In this document: positions 33,570 through 41,373 of the stretch, one piece after another
How positions within the stretch are numbered: position 1 is the stretch's first letter
Layout: the number at the start of each line of letters is the position of its first letter
Assembly (NCBI GenBank): GCA_016874755.1
Contig: VGTH01000015.1
Coordinates: 48,872 to 112,871 of the forward strand
Length of the DNA stretch: 64,000 nucleotides
DNA from: Deltaproteobacteria bacterium
GTDB taxonomy: Bacteria > Desulfobacterota > Binatia > UBA9968
Direction: 5' to 3'
Made by a program: the position numbers and the translations under genes
The notes under the pieces: generated by a model
Told to the model about the DNA's origin: nothing
What the model saw: only the letters and a program-made list of their open reading frames with translations
The model's database searches: none

Positions 33570-34253
33570 CTAAGCGCAGAGAGCGCTGAGGTAGGGCAGC
33601 GATACGTCTTCCAAACTTCTGACCACTGCGTTGGCTTCGCCGAGCAGCTCGGCCGGGTGCGAATTGGTCACCGCCAAGCACTTCATGCCGGCGCGGCGCG
33701 CGCCTTTGATGCCTTCTTTGGAGTCTTCGATGACAACGCAATCCGCCGCCGTGATCGCATGACTTGCGGGCGATTGCGCATTAAGTCCTGCCAGCGCTTT
33801 CAGAAAAATTTCCGGTTCCGGCTTGCCGCGCGTGACATCCTCGGCGCTGACGATGACGCGAAAAGCATCTTTCACCCCCACCGTCGTAAGGATGGTTTCG
33901 ATCTCGTTGCGCAGCGCGCCCGAGGCGACGGCGAGGGGCAGAGTAGGGGATAACGTCGCGATCAACTCTATTACGCCGGGAAAGATCGCCACATGCCGGC
34001 GAATCGCTTCCTGGTAGTAAACGGCTTTGCGCTCAATCAACTGGGCGAGTTCTGCGGCATCTAGCTCCCGTTGGTTTTCCCGAAAGCCGGCTTCGAAGGC
34101 GCCGCGATCGTCGAAGCCAAGATAACGGCTATAGTACGCCTCTTCAGTTAAATTGATGTCTTCTTCGGCGAATACTTTTTGGAAAAGTTGGAAGTGAATC
34201 GGCTCGTCGTCGACGATGATGCCGTTAAAATCGAAGATAACTGCGCGGAGCAT
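33570..34253 (-). CDS. HAD-superfamily phosphatase/phosphomutase
   Basis: A 227-residue HAD hydrolase of the beta-phosphoglucomutase / Gph-like subgroup. Motif I is 'AVIFDFNGIIVDDEPIH'; the second Asp of the usual DxD is Asn here ('DFN'), which may lower phosphatase activity. Motif II is in 'AVASGALRNEI', motif III 'GKPEPEIF' and motif IV 'CVVIEDSKEGI'. A four-helix cap lies between residues 15 and 90. The last codons ('LPYLSALCA') overlap a GCGCAGAGAGCGCTGAGG word that looks like a half copy of the intergenic repeats. Confidence 0.82.
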   Translation of the reverse strand: MLRAVIFDFNGIIVDDEPIHFQLFQKVFAEEDINLTEEAYYSRYLGFDDRGAFEAGFRENQRELDAAELAQLIERKAVYYQEAIRRHVAIFPGVIELIATLSPTLPLAVASGALRNEIETILTTVGVKDAFRVIVSAEDVTRGKPEPEIFLKALAGLNAQSPASHAITAADCVVIEDSKEGIKGARRAGMKCLAVTNSHPAELLGEANAVVRSLEDVSLPYLSALCA

Positions 34254-34312
34254 GGCTGGAGTGTACCCGAAGCGGCTTTTGTTTCAACGCCTTCTGGGCT
34301 AAGAATTGACTC

Positions 34313-34873
34313 ATGGCATCAGATCACGATCATCATGCGCACCAGGCGGCGCACGGTCACACCGGCCACGGCCACATCGAATATCGCTATTGCCCAAAGT
34401 GCGGCGGCGGTCTGGACAAAAGGGTGGTGAAAACCAACGAGCCGCGCCGGCTCGTCTGCCAGCTTTGCTCGTTTATCTTTTACCAGGACCCCAAAGTGGT
34501 CGCCGGCACCGTTTTCACGCTCGACGGCGGTATCGTGTTACTAAAACGTGGCGTCGAACCTGAAATCGGCAAGTGGGTTTTTCCCGGGGGGTACGTCGAT
34601 CGCGGTGAGAGTGTGCAGGATGCTGCGGTGCGCGAGACCAAAGAAGAGTCGCAGCTCGACGTCAAACTGGGACCGCTGTTGAACGTCTATTCTTACCCGA
34701 AATCAGCCAACGTGATCGTGGTTTATACCGCAAAAGTGATCGGCGGGGTTTTGACCGCCGCGGATGAGTCGACCGAAGCGAAAGTGTTTTCGCCGAAAGA
34801 AATCCCGTGGGAGGAGCTAGCCTTCGTCAGCACGCGGGACGCGCTCAATGATTACATCAAGAATTATCTGTAG
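34313..34873 (+). CDS. NUDIX hydrolase with N-terminal zinc ribbon
   Basis: A 186-residue NUDIX enzyme. It starts with a His-rich stretch ('DHDHHAHQAAHGHTGHGH', residues 3-20) that could bind metal. A zinc ribbon ('YCPKCGG' and 'CQLCSFIFYQDPK') follows, then the NUDIX box 'GGYVDRGESVQDAAVRETKEES' (given as its 22-residue core, residues 90-112) with all catalytic Glu residues. This layout resembles NADH pyrophosphatase NudC and ADP-ribose hydrolases. An intrinsic terminator follows the stop. Confidence 0.87.
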   Translation: MASDHDHHAHQAAHGHTGHGHIEYRYCPKCGGGLDKRVVKTNEPRRLVCQLCSFIFYQDPKVVAGTVFTLDGGIVLLKRGVEPEIGKWVFPGGYVDRGESVQDAAVRETKEESQLDVKLGPLLNVYSYPKSANVIVVYTAKVIGGVLTAADESTEAKVFSPKEIPWEELAFVSTRDALNDYIKNYL

Positions 34874-34884
34874 CTCGTAACAAA

Positions 34885-34919
34885 AAAAGGCCCGCCGACT
34901 CTGCGCCGGCGGGCCTTTT
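34885..34919. terminator. Bidirectional intrinsic terminator
   Basis: The stem GGCCCGCCG (34889-34897) / CGGCGGGCC (34907-34915) has a 9-base loop. It is preceded by seven A and followed by four T, so it works for the NUDIX gene on the plus strand and the convergent Rieske gene on the minus strand. Confidence 0.9.
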
Positions 34920-34937
34920 GCCAAAAAGATTTCTCAC

Positions 34938-35246
34938 CTATTCCAGGTCCACTAGAATATCATCGCCCTCAACTTTGACTGCGTATTTCTGAGTGGGCAG
35001 CGACGGCAGTAATTCATTCTCACCGGTGGTGACGTTGTAGCGCCAGCCATGCCAAGGGCAGATAACGGTCGTGCCGTCCAGCTCGCCTTCGGCCAACGGG
35101 CCACCACGGTGGCCGCAGACGTCGTTGATCGCGTAGATCCTGCCGTCGATATTAAACACTCCCACGGCTTTGCCGTTCAATTCCAGGCTTTTGCCGCAGC
35201 CTGCTTTCACGTCGCCAAGCGCGCAAACCTTTACGAAGTTGGCCAT
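34938..35246 (-). CDS. Rieske [2Fe-2S] ferredoxin-like protein
   Basis: A 102-residue soluble Rieske protein like NirD or dioxygenase ferredoxins. The cluster ligands are in 'CGHRGGPLAEG' (Cys-x-His) and 'CPWHGWRYN' (Cys-x-x-His). The first Cys pair needed for high-potential Rieske proteins is absent, so this is a low-potential type. An AAGGA precedes the ATG. No oxygenase or nitrite reductase gene is nearby; its partner is unknown. Confidence 0.88.
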   Translation of the reverse strand: MANFVKVCALGDVKAGCGKSLELNGKAVGVFNIDGRIYAINDVCGHRGGPLAEGELDGTTVICPWHGWRYNVTTGENELLPSLPTQKYAVKVEGDDILVDLE

Positions 35247-35320
35247 TCCTTAGTTCCTTTCCCGTAGGGAACAAATTTCAAATTAATATACGGGCTTGCG
35301 AGCAGGTTTCAAGTGGCGCT

Positions 35321-36397
35321 TCATGCCGGTCGCAGTAACGGTCGGGGCGTGACCGTGGCGCCGATGCTCTGGCAGGCTCGGTGCACGTCTAGCTTCATGC
35401 CTGGCTGCCAAAAGTCTTTGTTTAAATACCCCAAGGCGATGGGGCGCTGGAGCGCAGGCGATTGGACGGAACAGGTGATGTGGCCGACTTCCTTTTCACT
35501 GGCAAAAATCTTGTCGCCGCTGACGGCCGCAGTGTTGCCGTCGAGCAATAGGCCGCAGAGCTTTTTGTTGACGTGGCCGCGTGAGCGAATGCGCTCGACG
35601 ACTTCTTGGCCGAGATAACAGCCTTTGCTGAAGCTGACGGCGTCGTCCAAGCCAACTTCAAGTAAAAGATTATCTTCATCGAAGTCGACGCCGTAGCGGG
35701 CAAGACCGTTTTCGACCCGTAGGATGTTTTGCGCCTGTTCGCCGACCCAGGGGGCGCCGCGATCCGTCAGAGTCTGAGCAAACTTTTCCAATTGAGCGGT
35801 CTGCACAATGATGTCGTAACCGGGCGCGCCGTAACGGTCGGCATGAACCACGCAAACAAGGCCGCCGTCAAACTGGATCATGGCGTGCTGGTGGACCCGG
35901 TCAGGCAGGCCGGCTCCCGCCAGTGTTTCGTTTAGGACGCTTGCTGCCCGCGGTCCCTGCAACGACAGCATCTTCCAGTGGTCATTGGGATCCTGAATCT
36001 CGACTTCATCGGCGACCAAATAGCGGTTCAAGTGATTGATGATCTTTTCCTTAAGCGGCTCCCAAAAATCCACGTAGAAAGAATTCATCGCGCAAAGCAC
36101 CCGCAGGCCGGCCACCACTTTGCCTTGCTGGGTCAGTAACGCGGCCGACTGACCTTCGAACATGCGCAGGGCGCGCAGGTCGTTCGACAACATGCCTTGA
36201 AGAAAGGACAGGCGATCCGGGCCGGTAAACTGCAGCATCGCGCGCTGCGAAAGATCGATGAGCCCGACGGCATTGCGAACCGCTCGGTACTCCTCCTCGG
36301 GGTTGCCGAAGTGATCTGGCAGCAGCCAGCTATCACGTTCTTGCCACGTCACGCCGTGGCGATTATGCCAACCGGCTAAGGTTGTTTGCTTTGCCAT
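35321..36397 (-). CDS. ygfZ: Folate-binding YgfZ/GcvT-family protein
   Basis: About 358 residues of the tetrahydrofolate-binding YgfZ (IBA57) family, which helps maintain radical-SAM and other Fe-S enzymes. The diagnostic motif 'SFSKGCYLGQEVVERI' is present near residue 260. The N-terminal 'LIDLSQRAMLQFTGPDRLSFLQGML' segment matches the GcvT fold. The frame extends to 36436, but the ATG at 36397 ('MAKQTTLAGWH') fits homologs and leaves a normal upstream gap. It is divergent from the first selenoperoxiredoxin gene. Confidence 0.87.
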   Translation of the reverse strand: MAKQTTLAGWHNRHGVTWQERDSWLLPDHFGNPEEEYRAVRNAVGLIDLSQRAMLQFTGPDRLSFLQGMLSNDLRALRMFEGQSAALLTQQGKVVAGLRVLCAMNSFYVDFWEPLKEKIINHLNRYLVADEVEIQDPNDHWKMLSLQGPRAASVLNETLAGAGLPDRVHQHAMIQFDGGLVCVVHADRYGAPGYDIIVQTAQLEKFAQTLTDRGAPWVGEQAQNILRVENGLARYGVDFDEDNLLLEVGLDDAVSFSKGCYLGQEVVERIRSRGHVNKKLCGLLLDGNTAAVSGDKIFASEKEVGHITCSVQSPALQRPIALGYLNKDFWQPGMKLDVHRACQSIGATVTPRPLLRPA

Positions 36398-36521
36398 ATC
36401 TGCAAAAAATATAGCGTCAACGCTTTTTGTTGACAATGCTCAGCCGGTGTCGGTCAATCGTTGCTACCGGCTTTCCCGGTATGATAGAGAGCTAAGTACA
36501 ATTTTCAAACGGAGGTGCTCC

Positions 36522-36986
36522 ATGGCTGGTATGGAAGGTCAGAAAGCGCCGGCGTTTACCCTGGCGGGGAGCGACGGCAAACAGCACTCGCTCAGCGAGT
36601 ACGCTGGCAAGAACGTGATCCTGTGGTTTTATCCGAAAGACGATACCCCTGGCTGAACCAAAGAGGCGTGCGGGTTCCGCGACGCTATCGATACAGTTGC
36701 TAAAGCCAATACTGTCGTCGTGGGTGTGAGCCCCGACGGCATCGATTCTCATAATCAGTTCATCAACAAATTCAATCTGCCATTTGTTCTGTTGTCCGAT
36801 CCACAGAAAGACGCCATGAAGGCCTACGGCGCCTGGGGGCCGCGTAAGAACGCCCAAGGCGAAGTCTCGGAAGGCACAATCCGCTCGACGGCGTTGATCG
36901 GTCCAGACGGCACGATCAAGAAGCACTGGATTCCCGTCGCCGACGCTGGGGCGCACCCGGCTGAGGTCTTGGCGGCGCTGAAGTAA
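36522..36986 (+). CDS. Selenocysteine-containing peroxiredoxin, BCP/PrxQ type (copy 1)
   Basis: A 154-residue thiol peroxidase of the BCP/PrxQ group, read through an in-frame TGA at 36654-36656 (codon 45). Before it lies 'ILWFYPKDDTPG' and after it 'TKEACGFRDAID'. In BCP proteins this position is the peroxidatic cysteine of 'TPGCTKEA', so the UGA should encode selenocysteine. Cys50, five residues on, is the expected resolving residue. The frame continues to a TAA at 36984 with full homology ('HNQFINKFNLPFVLLSDPQK', 'GTIRSTALIGPDGTIKKHW'). GGAGGTG precedes the ATG. A stable hairpin starts 9 bases after the UGA. Conventional gene finders would break this into two ORFs. A second, diverged copy lies at 39846. 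Confidence 0.95.
36666..36685 (+). promoter_or_regulatory. Predicted bacterial SECIS hairpin for peroxiredoxin copy 1
   Basis: GCGTGCGG (36666-36673) pairs with CCGC-ACGC (36677-36685, one bulged G) around a GTT loop. The loop starts 17 bases after the UGA and begins with G, as bacterial SECIS elements usually do. It lies inside the coding sequence for 'ACGFRDA'. Confidence 0.75.
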
Positions 36987-36996
36987 GCGGAGCATG

Positions 36997-37063
36997 CTTC
37001 GACAGGTCTCAGCACAAACGGGTCTTGCACATTTCACATCCGTTCGTCCTGAGCCTGTCGAAG
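36997..37063. repeat. Inverted repeat, TTCGTCCTGAGC family (copy 2)
   Basis: CTTCGACAGGTCTCAGCACA (from 36997) faces CCGTTCGTCCTGAGCCTGTC then GAAG (to 37063). The left arm is slightly degenerate. It separates the first selenoperoxiredoxin gene from the LysR gene and has the same words as the element at 32631. Confidence 0.75.
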
Positions 37064-37097
37064 GACTCCGAAAGCACTCCCTCGCCCGCTAGTCTAG

Positions 37098-38006
37098 ATG
37101 GCCAAAATCAAAGCCGATCTCGATCTCCACAAGCTAGAAATCTTTTATTGGGTAGCTGAGCACAAAAGTTTCTCGCAGGCCGCTGAGCTTTTATCCCTGC
37201 GCCAGCCGACGGTGAGCGCCCATGTGCAGGAACTAGAAAAGGCCGTTGGCGGCAAACTGCTCTACCGGATTCCCGGCAAGGTGAGTTTGACGCCGCTCGG
37301 CCAGTTGGTTGCTGAACGCGCCAAGAGCTTGCTCGCGTTCAAGCGCGAAACCGTTGCTTCCATCGAGCAGTTTCACGGCACGCTTAGCGGCGAATTGTGG
37401 ATCGGCGGCAGCAGCATTCCCGGTGAATATCTGCTGCCGGCGAGATTGGGCGAATTCACAAAAAAATACCCGGGCGTCAAACCGATTTTGCGGATTGGCG
37501 ACTCGAGTGAAATCATCGCCGACTTGCTCGATGGCAAAGTCGAGATTGCTTACGTCGGGATGAAGCGCAGCGACCCACGGCTGAAATTTGCCAAGGTATG
37601 GGATGACGAGATGGTGTTGGCGGTGCCGAAAGGGCACCCGTGGAGCGGGCGCAAAGCGCTCAGCACGGCGGATTTGCGCGCCGAGCGCTTCATTTCTCGG
37701 GAGCACGGTTCAGGCACACTCGATGCGATTCACGAGCTCCTGTCGCACAGCGGCAAAGGGGCCGACGAGCTGCTCAAGATCACCATGGAACTGGGCAGCA
37801 CCGCGGCGGTGAAGCAAGCTTTGTTGGCCGGTTTTGGCTTTTCGATATTGTCGCGCATTTCGATTCGCCACGAACTCGACGACGGCACGATTGTCGAAGT
37901 GCCGATCCGCGGCCTGAAGATGGAGCGCGTTTTCTATGAAGTGCAGCATAGCCGTCGCCCGCTCCATCCGATCGCGCAAGCCTTCCGCGAATTTCTTCAA
38001 CCATAA
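37098..38006 (+). CDS. LysR-family transcriptional regulator, candidate selenium-associated type
   Basis: A 302-residue LysR regulator. The winged HTH covers residues 8-67 ('DLHKLEIFYWVAEHKSFSQ' then 'LSLRQPTVSAHVQELE'). The effector domain begins at 'GELWIGGSSIPGEYLLPARL'. A family named selenium metabolism-associated LysR regulator exists in protein databases, and from memory its members share the 'SSIPG.YLLP' opening; I could not check this here. Its position between two selenocysteine peroxiredoxin genes supports that reading. The AT-rich stretch just downstream may hold its operator. Effector and targets are unknown; nearby peroxiredoxin, EgtB-like and importer genes are natural candidates. 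Confidence 0.8.
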   Translation: MAKIKADLDLHKLEIFYWVAEHKSFSQAAELLSLRQPTVSAHVQELEKAVGGKLLYRIPGKVSLTPLGQLVAERAKSLLAFKRETVASIEQFHGTLSGELWIGGSSIPGEYLLPARLGEFTKKYPGVKPILRIGDSSEIIADLLDGKVEIAYVGMKRSDPRLKFAKVWDDEMVLAVPKGHPWSGRKALSTADLRAERFISREHGSGTLDAIHELLSHSGKGADELLKITMELGSTAAVKQALLAGFGFSILSRISIRHELDDGTIVEVPIRGLKMERVFYEVQHSRRPLHPIAQAFREFLQP

Positions 38007-38041
38007 ACGCTAGAAAAATTTTTCTTGACAAAGAATTTCGC

Positions 38042-38071
38042 TTGAGCTCTTCCATAGCCAAATCCTATTTA
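38042..38071 (+). promoter_or_regulatory. AT-rich promoter/operator region before the EgtB-like gene
   Basis: TTGAGC (38042-38047) is followed after 18 bases by TATTTA (38066-38071), and a TTGACA lies just upstream (38025-38030). The stretch ATTATATAGTTAAT (38071-38084) has ATTA/TAAT symmetry and could be a LysR-type site. This is far more AT-rich than the surroundings. Confidence 0.35.
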
Positions 38072-38108
38072 TTATATAGTTAATATCAATCCGGCAGCGG
38101 GAGCATTT

Positions 38109-39469
38109 ATGGCACTGCCGTTAATGCGCGAATTCAAGCAGGGCACGGACGAGCTATACGCCAAGTTTGTCACCGCATGGGCGCGCTCCGACGCCATCTT
38201 CGACATCGTGGGTCGGACGGGGATGCTCGCAAAGCCGATCGTCTGGCGCCATCCGTTTATTTTTTATGTCGGGCACCTGCCGGCTTTTTCCTGGAACCAG
38301 ATCTGCGGCGGCATCTTGGAATGGAAATCTTTCAACCGCTATTTTGATGAGCTGTTCTGCCGCGGTATAGATCCGGACGTCGACACCGGCGAGTGCCATT
38401 GGCATCCCGATGTGCCGCAGGAGTGGCCGACGCTTGCAGAGACCGTTGTGTATCGTGACAAGGTACGCGGCGCGATTTTGGAATCATTGGAAGCCTTGCC
38501 GTATTGCTATTCCAATCAGGTGATGGCGCGTGGTGGGCGGGTGTTCCGGATGGTGCTGGAGCACGAGTACATGCATCAAGAGACGCTGCTCTACATGATG
38601 CAACAATTGCCGCTGGCCGAAAAACAGCGGCCGCGAGCGATGAGCACATACCACTACGATGCAGCTGCCGCAAACCGCTTAGTCCGTATCCCTGCGGGTC
38701 GAGCACGGCTGGGGGCACGCTTTGAACATTTACCATTCGGTTGGGACAACGAGTTCGGTGAGATTTTCATTAACGTTCCGGAATTCGGCATCGATGCACT
38801 GCCCGTGACCAACGGTGAGTTTCTCGAATTCGTCGAAGCCGGCGGTTACCGCAGTGAAAGTTTTTGGCAGCCCGCGGACTGGAGCTGGAAAAATCTTGAG
38901 CGAAAAACCCAGCCAGCCTGCTGGGTGAGACGAAATCACTCCTGGTTTTACCGCGGTATGTTCGATCAATGGCCGCTGGAGCAAGTTGCTAGCTGGCCGG
39001 TTTACGTGAGCCTTGCTGAAGCACGCGCCTATGCACGATGGCGCGGCAAAAGATTGCCGACTGAAGCGGAGTACCAGCGCGCGGCATTCCACGGGCCGGA
39101 TGGACGCGAGAGCCGTTATCCTCTTGGGGCAACGACGCACCCTCGGCGCGCCGCGGCAATTTTGATTTCAATAACTGGTCGCCGCTGCCGGTGGGTTCGT
39201 GTCCTGCAGGTGCGAGCTGCTGGGGCGTGCAAGAGCTCTTCGGCAACGGCTGGGAGCTAACCGACACGCCGTTTGCACCACTGGCGGGATTCAAGCCCTA
39301 CATGGCGACCTACCCCGACTATTCCAAGGATTTTTTCGACGGCAAACATTTCGTCGTCAAGGGGGCGTCGTGGGCGACAGATGCGAATCTGTTGCGCCCA
39401 AGCTTTCGCAATTGGTATCAAGCGCATTACTCATACGTATTCGCAAAATTTCGCTGCGTCGCAAACTAG
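38109..39469 (+). pseudogene. EgtB-like DinB/FGE-sulfatase nonheme-iron enzyme, interrupted by a 2-nt frameshift
   Basis: The gene encodes a DinB-like helical domain followed by a formylglycine-enzyme-type fold, the architecture of EgtB, OvoA N-half and SenA. The iron motif HxxxHxE is present ('LEHEYMHQETLLYMM'). The FGE half has 'FGIDALPVTNGEFLEFVEAGGY' and 'RWRGKRLPTEAEYQRAAF'. At 39121-39126 the frame breaks: 'SRYPL' is followed by nonsense to a TAA at 39258. Two bases later in phase, the expected 'WG.DAPSARRGNFDFNNW' resumes and runs to 39469 with 'GNGWELTDTPFAPLAGF' and 'VVKGASWATDANLLRPSFRNWY'. Removing one CT from CCTCTTGG restores a 452-residue enzyme with the canonical 'YPWG'. It is either a real mutation or an assembly error. 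Confidence 0.82.
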
Positions 39470-39478
39470 GAGGGCGCC

Positions 39479-39760
39479 ATGAAAGCGATCTGGGAAAATC
39501 AGATATTGGCCGAATCCGACAAGACCATTGTCGTCGAGGGTAACCACTATTTTCCACCCGCGTCGATCAAGAAGGAGCTGTTTCGTGCCAGCGACACTCA
39601 TACGACGTGTCATTGGAAGGGGGTCGCCAGCTACTACAGCATCGACGTTGGCGGCAAGGTGAATGTCGATGCAGCTTGGTTTTATCCCGAGCCAAAAGCC
39701 GCCGCGAAGCAGATCAAAGACTATGTCGCATTCTGGCGCGGCGTCAAAGTGAGCGAGTAA
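39479..39760 (+). CDS. DUF427-family protein
   Basis: A 93-residue DUF427 protein. The characteristic pattern is present: 'MKAIWENQILAESDKTIVVEGNHYFP', 'THTTCHWKGVASYYSI' and 'DAAWFYPEPKAAAKQIKDYVAFW' (each stretch here longer only by its ends). An AGGAGG lies just before the ATG, 9 bases after the EgtB-like stop, so the two belong together. DUF427 proteins are small beta-rich proteins of unknown biochemical role. The conserved Cys-His-Trp could bind a ligand or metal. Confidence 0.85.
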   Translation: MKAIWENQILAESDKTIVVEGNHYFPPASIKKELFRASDTHTTCHWKGVASYYSIDVGGKVNVDAAWFYPEPKAAAKQIKDYVAFWRGVKVSE

Positions 39761-39845
39761 TTTTCACTCGATGGCGGTTTCGTGGGGCTAGCGATTTGTG
39801 ATATTCAAAAAATATTCAAGCTAAATTTTATCGAGGAGATATGGA

Positions 39846-40313
39846 ATGGCAAGTCTAGAAGGTAAAAAGGCGCCAGACTTCACGCTCGAAGGCAACGACG
39901 GCAAGAAGCATTCACTGAGCGACTATAAGGGTAAGACAGTAGTGATGTTTTTCTACCCCAAAGACAGCACCCCTGGCTGAACCAAGGAGGCCTGCGGGTT
40001 CCGTGATTTGAACCCGTCCTTGAAAAAGAAAAACGTTGTGGTGTTGGGGGTGAGCAAAGACAGCATCGATTCGCACAACAAGTTCGCCGAGAAACACCAG
40101 CTGCCGTATGTTTTGTTGTCCGATCCCAAAACCGAGGCGATGAAAAAATATGGCGCCTTTGGGAAGAAAATGATGTATGGCAAAGAAGTGCAAGGGACGA
40201 TTCGCTCAACCGTGATCATCGGGCCTAAAGGAGATATCGTCAAGCATTGGCCGGGGGTCAAAAAAGCCGACAGCCACCCTCAGGAAGTGGCCGACTGGCT
40301 GGCAAATCTATAA
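39846..40313 (+). CDS. Selenocysteine-containing peroxiredoxin, BCP/PrxQ type (copy 2)
   Basis: A second BCP/PrxQ peroxiredoxin of 155 residues with an in-frame TGA at 39978-39980, again exactly codon 45. 'VVMFFYPKDSTPG' precedes it and 'TKEACGFRDLN' follows, so the UGA replaces the peroxidatic cysteine and Cys50 is the likely resolving residue. The protein differs clearly from copy 1 elsewhere ('KKKNVVVLGVSKDSIDSHNKFAEKHQLPYVLL', shown here as residues 60-91). Yet about 34 of 37 bases around the UGA are identical, more than the rest of the gene. The ribosome site is GAGGAGA. The frame ends at TAA 40311. Confidence 0.95.
39993..40005 (+). promoter_or_regulatory. Predicted bacterial SECIS hairpin for peroxiredoxin copy 2
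   Basis: TGCGG (39993-39997) pairs with CCGTG (40001-40005, two wobble pairs) around a GTT loop that starts 17 bases after the UGA. It is weaker than in copy 1 but at the same place. An alternative stem GAACC / GGTTC starting in the UGA itself is shared by both copies. Confidence 0.55.
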
Positions 40314-40482
40314 TTTCTGATTCTGGTTCTTCGCAATAATTTCACCGGCGCGCCGAGCTGAGTCGCACGGCTGAGCCGGATCGTTAGCAAACGTCGATGC
40401 GGCGTGTTATTAACTTTTGCGTGTTTTCTGTTACCTATGATCACTATAGGAAATAACAATCGAGTCTGAATTCGGGGGGAGC

Positions 40483-41373
40483 ATGTTAAGATCGTCAACC
40501 CGTTGCCAAATCCGGCAATCGTTTTTTTTGGCATACATCGTTACAGCACTCATTCTGGTCGCGTCGACGGCCACAGTCTCGGCCCAGCAGCTTCTCCGAG
40601 TGACGACCATTCCGGAAGAGGCTGCCACCGAACAGGTTCGTAAGTTCGGCCCGATCGTCAAGTATCTCGAACGGGTGCTCAACATGAAGGTTGAATTCAC
40701 GCCGGTTACCGATTACCCGGCGGCGGTGGAAGCGCTGGTCAATAAGCAGGTGGAGCTGGTCTGGTTTGGCGGCTTCACCCATGTTCAGGCGCAGCTGCGC
40801 TCGGGCGGCAAGATTATTCCCATCGCGCAGCGCGAGGAGGACGCGCAGTTTCGCTCGGTCTTCATCGCCCAGACCAACTCCGGCATCAAGACGCTCAACG
40901 ACCTGCGCGGCAAAGCGCTGAGCTTCGGTTCCCAGTCGAGCACCTCCGGCCACTTGATGCCGCGCAGTTTCTTGTTGCAGGCCAAAATCAATCCAGAAAA
41001 GGATTTGACCCGGGTCGCCTACTCGGGCGCCCATGACGCGACCATTGCTTCGGTGGTCAGCGGCCGGGTCGACGCGGCGGCTCTCGATATCACCGTGTGG
41101 CGCAAGTTTGTCGACGAGAAGAAAGTGGATACTGCCAAGGTCGATGTATTTTACACCACGCCGCCTTTTTACAATTACAATTGGTCGGTGCACGCCGATA
41201 TGCCGGCGGCGCAGCGCGACCGCATCGCCAAGGCGTTCTTCGATCTCGACATGAACAACCCGGAGGGCAAGGAAATCCTGACCCTCAATCGCGCCACCAA
41301 GTATATTCCGACCCGCGCCGAGAACTACAAAGCCCTGGAAACGGCGGGCCGCAGTGCAGAACTCATCAAATAA
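40483..41373 (+). CDS. PhnD-like oxyanion ABC transporter substrate-binding protein
   Basis: A 296-residue periplasmic binding protein of the PhnD/PtxB family (phosphonate, phosphite, and by database naming putative selenate). The signal peptide is residues 14-35, cleaved near 'TVSA-QQLLR'. 'FGPIVKYLERVLNMKVEF', 'VWFGGFTHVQAQL', 'LRGKALSFGSQSSTSGHLMPR' and 'YSGAHDATIASVVSGRVDAAALD' are the typical binding segments, including the Ser/Thr/His ligands for a tetrahedral anion. It heads an operon with its own ATPase and two permeases. The adjacent selenoprotein genes favour selenium oxyanion uptake, but phosphite or phosphonate cannot be excluded. Confidence 0.85.
   Translation: MLRSSTRCQIRQSFFLAYIVTALILVASTATVSAQQLLRVTTIPEEAATEQVRKFGPIVKYLERVLNMKVEFTPVTDYPAAVEALVNKQVELVWFGGFTHVQAQLRSGGKIIPIAQREEDAQFRSVFIAQTNSGIKTLNDLRGKALSFGSQSSTSGHLMPRSFLLQAKINPEKDLTRVAYSGAHDATIASVVSGRVDAAALDITVWRKFVDEKKVDTAKVDVFYTTPPFYNYNWSVHADMPAAQRDRIAKAFFDLDMNNPEGKEILTLNRATKYIPTRAENYKALETAGRSAELIK

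Noticed and set aside
36654..36656. Genome-wide reassignment of UGA (code 4 or 25) as an explanation for the in-frame UGAs
   Set aside because: Many genes here end with an isolated TGA at the family's natural end (761-763, 20243-20245, 43890-43892, 56922-56924, 58280-58282), so UGA is a normal stop apart from the three special positions.
36522..36986. Peroxiredoxin gene as a pseudogene with a nonsense mutation
   Set aside because: The stop is exactly at the catalytic cysteine, the downstream frame is intact, a ribosome site is present, and a second paralog has the same UGA at the same codon.
38109..39469. Firm call of selenoneine synthase SenA
   Set aside because: Architecture fits, but senB and a selD-like gene are missing nearby and I cannot separate SenA from EgtB by residues alone.
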